Assembly: GCA_045132235.1 (NCBI GenBank)
Contig: JBGURX010000005.1
Span: 1 to 64,000, forward strand
Length of the DNA: 64,000 nt
Direction: 5' to 3'
Origin: UBA1756 sp045132235
GTDB lineage: Bacteria; Bacteroidota; Bacteroidia; Bacteroidales; WCHB1-69
The notes below the pieces were generated by a model. It ran no database searches. It was not told the origin of the DNA and saw only the letters and a program-made list of their open reading frames with translations. Shown here piece by piece: positions 59,062 to 64,000 of the stretch (position 1 is the stretch's first letter; each line of letters begins with the position of its first letter). Both the position numbers and the translations under genes were made by a program.

Positions 59062-59361
59062 CTATTTTTCAGTTTTCACCAAATTCCAGCCGAAGGCCGA
59101 CAATGTTTTAAGAGTCTCAAGGGCGGTACGGCGATCGTATTCCTTTTCGCATTCTGGAAGTTCATCGTAGGGCACGAGGCAGGGGTGTTGCTTAAGCTGG
59201 TCGTTACGGGTGGAGCCGTAAGTCCAGCCCTGCTCAATGCGGGTGCGGGCCCACACTTCATGCACGTTCCGAGCCATCGCCTCTGCCAGTTCCAGCAGTT
59301 CAGAAGGCAACTCGATGCTGGAGGTATCAACGGGGTTGGGGGTATAATTATTAGTTTTCAT
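59062..59361 (-). CDS. Small RyR-domain protein
   Basis: The 99 residues are a free-standing RyR domain, named from ryanodine receptors and also found in bacteria: YTPNPVDTSSIELPSEL, LAEAMARNVHEVWARTRIEQGW, HPCLVPYDELPECEKEYDR, LKTLSAFGW. The bacterial function is not established; ligand binding is suspected. Its ATG overlaps the stop of the Rossmann/RyR membrane gene by 4 nt, so both are translated together. It is the last gene of the AT-rich cluster and is convergent with the GH5-like gene. Confidence 0.87.
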   Translation of the reverse strand: MKTNNYTPNPVDTSSIELPSELLELAEAMARNVHEVWARTRIEQGWTYGSTRNDQLKQHPCLVPYDELPECEKEYDRRTALETLKTLSAFGWNLVKTEK

Positions 59362-61391
59362 GATTGATGGGAGAATTTTTCCTTAATTACATCTATGATA
59401 GCTTTCGTCATATCAATATTAATTCTTGCCGTCGTCGCATCCAAGTCATAAAATGAGCGAATATTATCATTAGCGAAATGACTATTCTTTAATTCTTCTT
59501 TGTCTCTCTCTCCAGATATGATGCTCAAATGTTCTTCTTCTGTTGTGGGGCGGATGCCTGTGGTCAATTTATCAGTTATCCACCTAAATTGTTCCGCGAC
59601 GCTCAACTGTTTTATCTCTTCTTCTGTTGGAAATCTATCGCAATTATCGGCTGAATCCACAACAAAGCAGCTAACGAATCCACCACCACTTTGTTTCATA
59701 TTCATTTCATACCCCAATCCGCGTAGTTTAGCAATAATAGAACGTACATTATGAATAGTGGACCAGCGATCATATTGCGACATCTGCTCCCATTCGACTT
59801 TTTGTGCATTTGGATTATTGGATTTACGGTATGCGAAGTCCACAGATTTCACTAATTCTTTCATCAGATACCCAGGTGTATTCAAACTGCCATATTCACC
59901 TGATGAGAAGGCATGCAAACGATTATATATCGGATGTTTACTAAAATCCTGCATACTATCATCATCTTGCTGATAAACCCACACATTTATCATGTCAACG
60001 CCCTCCAGCAATGGACGTGGGAGATACAATGCTGTAGCCATATTTTTGGCAGAATCGTTAGTACAAATCGCCAATGTTAAAATCTGACTACTATCCTTTG
60101 CCCACCCTTCAATTAAATCCATTAATTTAGGGTGTGCTATACTTCCACGTAAAAATTCAAATTCAACATCCAAAAGAGGATCATCCGAAACTTTAATTGG
60201 GATGTTATCCTCCAAATTCATACTATCGATCTCCTCATACGAATACTTGCACCACTTGAACAACTCCTTATACCGTCCCAAAAAATAATACATTTCCTCA
60301 TGAGCATTGTCGTCAACCAGAGTGATTTTCAAGCGATGGTTGGGGTAATGTGCCACCATGAGTGCCTCCCTGGCGAGAGCCAATCCCATTTGGGTCATCC
60401 CGAGGATAAGCAGATGGGCGGTTGTCCCTGGGCAATTGGCTAAAATTTTATGTTCATTTTGTTCATCAAGTAGCATCAGTAAGTTATCGTGTTCAAAATC
60501 CGACAGCACATTTCCAGCAATATTCTCATAAAAGTTAAATGCCATCACTCTGTTTCTGCTGGCCTTCTCATAAAAACCTTGCCGTTGCATCAGCGCAAAA
60601 GTAACAATATTACGAATATGGATATAACAATGAAAATCATCTGAAAACACTTCACCACCACATATTTCGTCCATAATAATGTCTAATGACCTGAGGTTAT
60701 TAGCATCATGCATGGGGTCATCCGGTTGTCCAATTATGAAAATTTTGTAAGCTTGTTTGACGCACGCCTTAACTTCTAGATTCTGCTTATCACATTTGTT
60801 GCATTGTACAACTTCAATACACTTTTCAACAAACTCATCCCACTGAAGTTTATCTTTCGATTGCGATTCGCTAAATTTCTCTTTCATAAGTGTCTCCTTC
60901 AGTCCTTCCCTTACTTGACTCACGTCTTTGGGAACTGCAACAACTACCTTTCTTTTATAACGAACTGCCTCCTTGCATTCTTCTCTCAGAGTGCACAACA
61001 TCATATTATCGAAGCCCAGGAACAAGACATGGTTTTTCCATGAGTATTTATCCAGGGTACCATCCAAATACCTTTCGCCCATGCTACGCAAATAGTTCGT
61101 AATAAGAGGAATCAGGATAATGGTAAGTAGCACAAATCCTATTGCGTAGGCGACAGCCGGGGCCAGACGGATAGATTGTTGATCATCAGCGCCATTGACA
61201 TCAGAGGAATACGCCAAATTCCGGAAACTTACTGGGCTGAACATATCCACCCCAAACTTGCTGATATTGGGACTGAGCATTCCAATCAATGGGGTGATGA
61301 TGATGACAATGAATATCACCAATAGCAGAATCCAAATGAAAGTTGGCGAAATTTTGGATACTTGTTTTGAAAGCCATATTTGAAATCTCAT
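59358..61391 (-). CDS. Membrane protein with two Rossmann (TrkA-N/RCK-like) regions and a C-terminal RyR-like domain
   Basis: The 677-residue protein has two membrane helices (about 18-38 and 77-98) and a first Rossmann-like region from about 118 (WKNHVLFLGFDNMMLCTLREE). A second begins near 325 (TTAHLLILGMTQMGLALAREA, then ITLVDDN). The C-terminal part combines QYDRWSTIHNVRSIIAKLRGLG (about 537-558) with a diverged RyR domain (AEQFRWITDKLTTGIRP ... SFYDLD). The layout recalls CASTOR/POLLUX-type channels, but no selectivity filter is recognisable, so ion conduction is inference. It precedes the small RyR gene and follows the TPR gene. Its DNA is AT-rich. Confidence 0.7.
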   Translation of the reverse strand: MRFQIWLSKQVSKISPTFIWILLLVIFIVIIITPLIGMLSPNISKFGVDMFSPVSFRNLAYSSDVNGADDQQSIRLAPAVAYAIGFVLLTIILIPLITNYLRSMGERYLDGTLDKYSWKNHVLFLGFDNMMLCTLREECKEAVRYKRKVVVAVPKDVSQVREGLKETLMKEKFSESQSKDKLQWDEFVEKCIEVVQCNKCDKQNLEVKACVKQAYKIFIIGQPDDPMHDANNLRSLDIIMDEICGGEVFSDDFHCYIHIRNIVTFALMQRQGFYEKASRNRVMAFNFYENIAGNVLSDFEHDNLLMLLDEQNEHKILANCPGTTAHLLILGMTQMGLALAREALMVAHYPNHRLKITLVDDNAHEEMYYFLGRYKELFKWCKYSYEEIDSMNLEDNIPIKVSDDPLLDVEFEFLRGSIAHPKLMDLIEGWAKDSSQILTLAICTNDSAKNMATALYLPRPLLEGVDMINVWVYQQDDDSMQDFSKHPIYNRLHAFSSGEYGSLNTPGYLMKELVKSVDFAYRKSNNPNAQKVEWEQMSQYDRWSTIHNVRSIIAKLRGLGYEMNMKQSGGGFVSCFVVDSADNCDRFPTEEEIKQLSVAEQFRWITDKLTTGIRPTTEEEHLSIISGERDKEELKNSHFANDNIRSFYDLDATTARINIDMTKAIIDVIKEKFSHQS

Positions 61392-61451
61392 ATAATAGGA
61401 TTTATATTGTTAAAAAAATTTTTGAAAAAGGTTACTGAGGACAGGAGGTGA

Positions 61452-63767
61452 TTATTCATCCTCTTCTCCATCCTCAGCTTTAAGTTTTTTTTGAACTCCT
61501 GAAATGGCCTCATTCAGAAGATTAATATCATTTGTATAATCACCTTGCAGCCCTTGATAGGCTGTGAGTGCCTTCTGATAATACACCAACGCTTTATTGT
61601 ATTCCCCCATATTGCTATAGCAAGCGCCTATACCATTACACACAAAAGCCACGTAAGGATGTACTTCACCATAAACCGCCGACCAAATCTGGAATGCTTT
61701 CAAAAAAAGCCCTATCGCATGTTCGCAATCTCCCTGATCCCTCTGAATGCCTCCCATATTGTAATAACAGATTGCGAAATACGGATGGTTCTCTTCCAAA
61801 TATAATTTCAAAATATCAAGAGATTTCTGATAATATTCTAATGCTCGAAGAGGGTCACCAAAATCAGCATATAACGAAGCCATATTGTTGTATACTTGTG
61901 CGATGGAGAAATCTTCTGGCCCGAACAAAGCCACATAAATACTCAAAGCTTTCTCATAACTCTCCAGTGCCTGCTCCAACTTCCTCAAACGATCATAGGT
62001 CCGACCAATTAGGGAATAAACCGAGGCCGTCTGCGGATGCATTTCTCCCCTCAATCCCAACTCAATATCAAGTGCTTGATAGAATAATTCGAGGGCACGG
62101 TCATAATCCTTCATTTCATGATAAATCCCACCCATATTGACATACGCTCTTGAAACTTCGACATTTCTTTCACCATAAATCTCCTTACAAATTTCCATTG
62201 ACTTTTGGGTATAATCTAATGCCTGATCATATTGACTTCTTTCAATAAACACACCCGCAATATTATTATATACAAGAGCCACATTCGGATGCTTTTCACC
62301 ATATACTTTCAAAAATATATTCAGGGCTTTATTATACAGAATTAATGCTGTGTCGTATTTGGCCATATCAAAATATACCAATCCCATCATATTATACGCA
62401 TCGGCCACTTGAGGATGAAATTCATTATACTCTTGCAATAATATATCCAATTGCTTTTGGTAATATCCCATCGCCGTGGCATACTCATGCATATTCACAT
62501 AAACGCTACCAATACTATTAAAAATCCTCGCATTATCAGATTTCACTTCGCCATAAATGGCCTTCAGCACATCCAATACCTTATTATAATATTCTAACGA
62601 TTGAACATAGTCAGCCTTGGAATCGTATAAGTATCCCAAACAAGCATAAACTGAAGCGATATTCGGATGCAAATCATCTTTACCGAGACTGTCATAGATT
62701 CGCAGAGCTTTTTGATAATAATCCAGTGCGATATCAAAATCACTCAATGTGTGGTATATAAGACCAACAGCCATATAACCATCTGCGACATCATACCATC
62801 TCTCTTTCTTTAGGGATTGTCTCAGGGCGAGTTGATAATAATCAAAAGACTGTTCGTAGTCGGACATAAAATCAAAGAGGAACGCCCCCACGTTACTCTG
62901 CCACTCTGCATTGGTAGTATCCAGACTTGCTCGCAATTGAAGATAGTAGAGGGCAGAATCGTTCTGATAGTCAGCCAAAAACTTCTCATAAAAGCTATAG
63001 CAGCGGCGGGCCAGCTCTTCAATATTCGCAGTATGCACCGCCACCGCAGTTTGCATTTGATTCTTTTCGTCCTGTAATATCTGCTTTTTTTGCAGCTGTT
63101 CCTCCACCTGAGCGCGTACGTTTCCGCGAGAGCGGAGAAGCGAGTCGGCCTTGACCAAGTCGCCTTTCTCAATACAGAAGGTCACCTGTCGGTAGAACTC
63201 ATCCAGCAGATCGTAATCGATTTCCGCATACCGTTTCGCCATTTCGGAGATCAGCCTCTCGTTGTTCTCCTGGTCTGCATAGAGTTTCTGCAGGGCTTTG
63301 TTATACTCCTCTTCCGTCAGTTTATTGGCCTCCTTGAGGGAGTCTATCTCCTGCTCTCTCTGCTGTAGATGCTGCTGAAGTGTGCGACGCAAATTGCGTT
63401 CCGACTTCAGCTGGTCCTCCAGTTGTTTCGCCTGTGTCTCCATCGTAATCACCAACGGGTTGGAGGAATATACATACTGTTTCGACAGCATATCATGGTC
63501 TGTAAGTTCATAACCTTGCTTTTGTACATTTTTCAAATAGTACTTCTTGTCGGGAATGGTAAGAGTAAAATTCCCGTTGGTTCCGCTCACCGTGGAATGC
63601 CCCCCAGTAAGGGTAATGGCCGCGCCACTCAATCGTGTTCCAGGAATCAGGTTGCCATTGCTATCCATGCGACCCTTCGTTTTCACATAGCCGGCCTGAG
63701 TAGTTTGTGCGGTGGCACAAAGTGCACAGCCAATTAGGATTAAAAGGAGAAAGCAACTCTTTTTCAT
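61452..63767 (-). CDS. Secreted TPR protein with coiled coil (kinesin-light-chain-like repeats)
   Basis: The 771-residue protein has a signal peptide (MKKSCFLLLILIGCALCATAQ) and a carboxypeptidase-regulatory-like sandwich (about 25-100, SGAAITLTGGHSTVSGTNGNFTL). It then has a charged coiled coil (about 112-190) and about eleven TPRs of 42-45 residues (about 290-740; for example VYNNIAGVFIERSQYDQALDY and VYNNMASLYADFGDPLRALEY). The C-terminus is acidic (EDGEEDE). It is probably a periplasmic or surface scaffold. It lies 19 nt after an unknown gene and 60 nt before the Rossmann/RyR gene. ATG 63767 gives the signal peptide. Confidence 0.82.
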   Translation of the reverse strand: MKKSCFLLLILIGCALCATAQTTQAGYVKTKGRMDSNGNLIPGTRLSGAAITLTGGHSTVSGTNGNFTLTIPDKKYYLKNVQKQGYELTDHDMLSKQYVYSSNPLVITMETQAKQLEDQLKSERNLRRTLQQHLQQREQEIDSLKEANKLTEEEYNKALQKLYADQENNERLISEMAKRYAEIDYDLLDEFYRQVTFCIEKGDLVKADSLLRSRGNVRAQVEEQLQKKQILQDEKNQMQTAVAVHTANIEELARRCYSFYEKFLADYQNDSALYYLQLRASLDTTNAEWQSNVGAFLFDFMSDYEQSFDYYQLALRQSLKKERWYDVADGYMAVGLIYHTLSDFDIALDYYQKALRIYDSLGKDDLHPNIASVYACLGYLYDSKADYVQSLEYYNKVLDVLKAIYGEVKSDNARIFNSIGSVYVNMHEYATAMGYYQKQLDILLQEYNEFHPQVADAYNMMGLVYFDMAKYDTALILYNKALNIFLKVYGEKHPNVALVYNNIAGVFIERSQYDQALDYTQKSMEICKEIYGERNVEVSRAYVNMGGIYHEMKDYDRALELFYQALDIELGLRGEMHPQTASVYSLIGRTYDRLRKLEQALESYEKALSIYVALFGPEDFSIAQVYNNMASLYADFGDPLRALEYYQKSLDILKLYLEENHPYFAICYYNMGGIQRDQGDCEHAIGLFLKAFQIWSAVYGEVHPYVAFVCNGIGACYSNMGEYNKALVYYQKALTAYQGLQGDYTNDINLLNEAISGVQKKLKAEDGEEDE

Positions 63768-63786
63768 TATTGCTAATTGTTTTGGA

Positions 63787-64000
63787 TTATTTGTTTTGTT
63801 CAATTTTCCAATGGCGATATAGTTCCTTGATATGAATTCTCTCCTGCTCCTCTACCCTTTTCAGATCCAACTCTATTTTGGCAGAAGCATCAAAATTGTG
63901 GTTGACTATCACACCATCCTTCATCATCAGAGCCGTTTTGGGCTGACCTTTCAATCCATCCATCTTTTCGTATAATGAGGCTTCGTCGTCAATGGTCCAG
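63787..64000 (-). CDS. Unknown protein, C-terminal 70 residues (partial)
   Basis: The open frame enters from the right edge and ends at TAA 63787-63789. The readable end is WTIDDEASLYEKMDG, LKGQPKTALMMKDGVIVNH, then a charged helix (IELDLKRVEEQERIHIKEL). I do not recognise the family. It has the AT-rich composition of the cluster and lies 19 nt before the TPR gene, so it is probably the preceding gene of the same operon. Confidence 0.65.
   Translation of the reverse strand, partial: WTIDDEASLYEKMDGLKGQPKTALMMKDGVIVNHNFDASAKIELDLKRVEEQERIHIKELYRHWKIEQNK

Overview
The window is chromosomal DNA of a member of the Bacteroidota, most likely the order Bacteroidales. The support is Bacteroidota-type promoters (TTG, 19-21 bp, TAnnTTTG) with no Shine-Dalgarno sequences, two secreted proteins with type IX secretion (T9SS) C-terminal sorting domains, a PorP/SprF protein, Na+-translocating NQR genes, an RprX/RprY-like two-component pair, and the families imelysin, DUF6029, Omp28 and DUF2807. 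Acetate kinase, malate dehydrogenase, NQR and a HydE hydrogenase maturase suggest a fermentative anaerobe. Species cannot be named from this. Most genes are GC-rich. The central part of the 2.2-4.2 kb gene, the 43.2-44.1 kb gene and the block from 59.1 kb to the right edge are clearly AT-richer.

Layout. 0-1.9 kb: start of an nqr operon (nqrA, partial nqrB). 2.2-4.5 kb: a T9SS-exported propeller protein with mosaic composition, then a decayed winged-helix gene end. 4.4-9.9 kb, minus strand: phosphopantetheinyl transferase, rsmA, rpsA with a structured leader, and a TonB-like/ExbD/ExbB set. 10.1-14.4 kb: ftsK and nnr. 14.4-23.6 kb, minus strand: a T9SS surface locus holding a 1775-residue adhesin-like protein with 19 cysteine-paired repeats, an in-frame fusion of RarA ATPase to PorP/SprF, and an OmpA/PD40 protein. 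23.8-28.1 kb: pgi, queF-queC-queD-queE and a hemolysin III protein. 28.1-30.5 kb: a propeller plus YiiX-type hydrolase. 30.7-38.0 kb: outer-membrane barrel, imelysin lipoprotein, di-haem DUF1111 lipoprotein, CcsBA cytochrome c synthase and a second barrel. 38.1-44.1 kb: galE, mdh, an M16 protease and a YD-repeat-like secreted protein. 44.2-49.9 kb, minus strand: mnmA, sensor kinase, response regulator, an orphan ABC permease and ackA. 50.1-53.2 kb: hydE, a second YiiX-type hydrolase, a DUF2807 protein and tRNA-His. 53.4-59.1 kb: TlpA-like protein, DUF6029, Omp28, YihY and a GH5-like lipoprotein. 59.1-64.0 kb, minus strand, AT-rich: small RyR protein, membrane Rossmann/RyR protein, TPR protein and the end of an unknown gene.

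The most unusual items are (1) the RarA-PorP/SprF fusion between a giant repeat adhesin and an OmpA/PD40 gene; (2) the AT-rich RyR/Rossmann/TPR cluster, a plausible uncharacterised envelope signalling or defence module; (3) a family of GC-rich palindromes placed 18-37 nt upstream of start codons, one in every gap of the imelysin/di-haem/CcsBA cluster; (4) a T9SS cargo whose passenger and sorting domain differ in base composition; and (5) a promoter-terminator overlap with a second hairpin in the rpsA leader. Where I moved a start codon, the reason is given in the entry.
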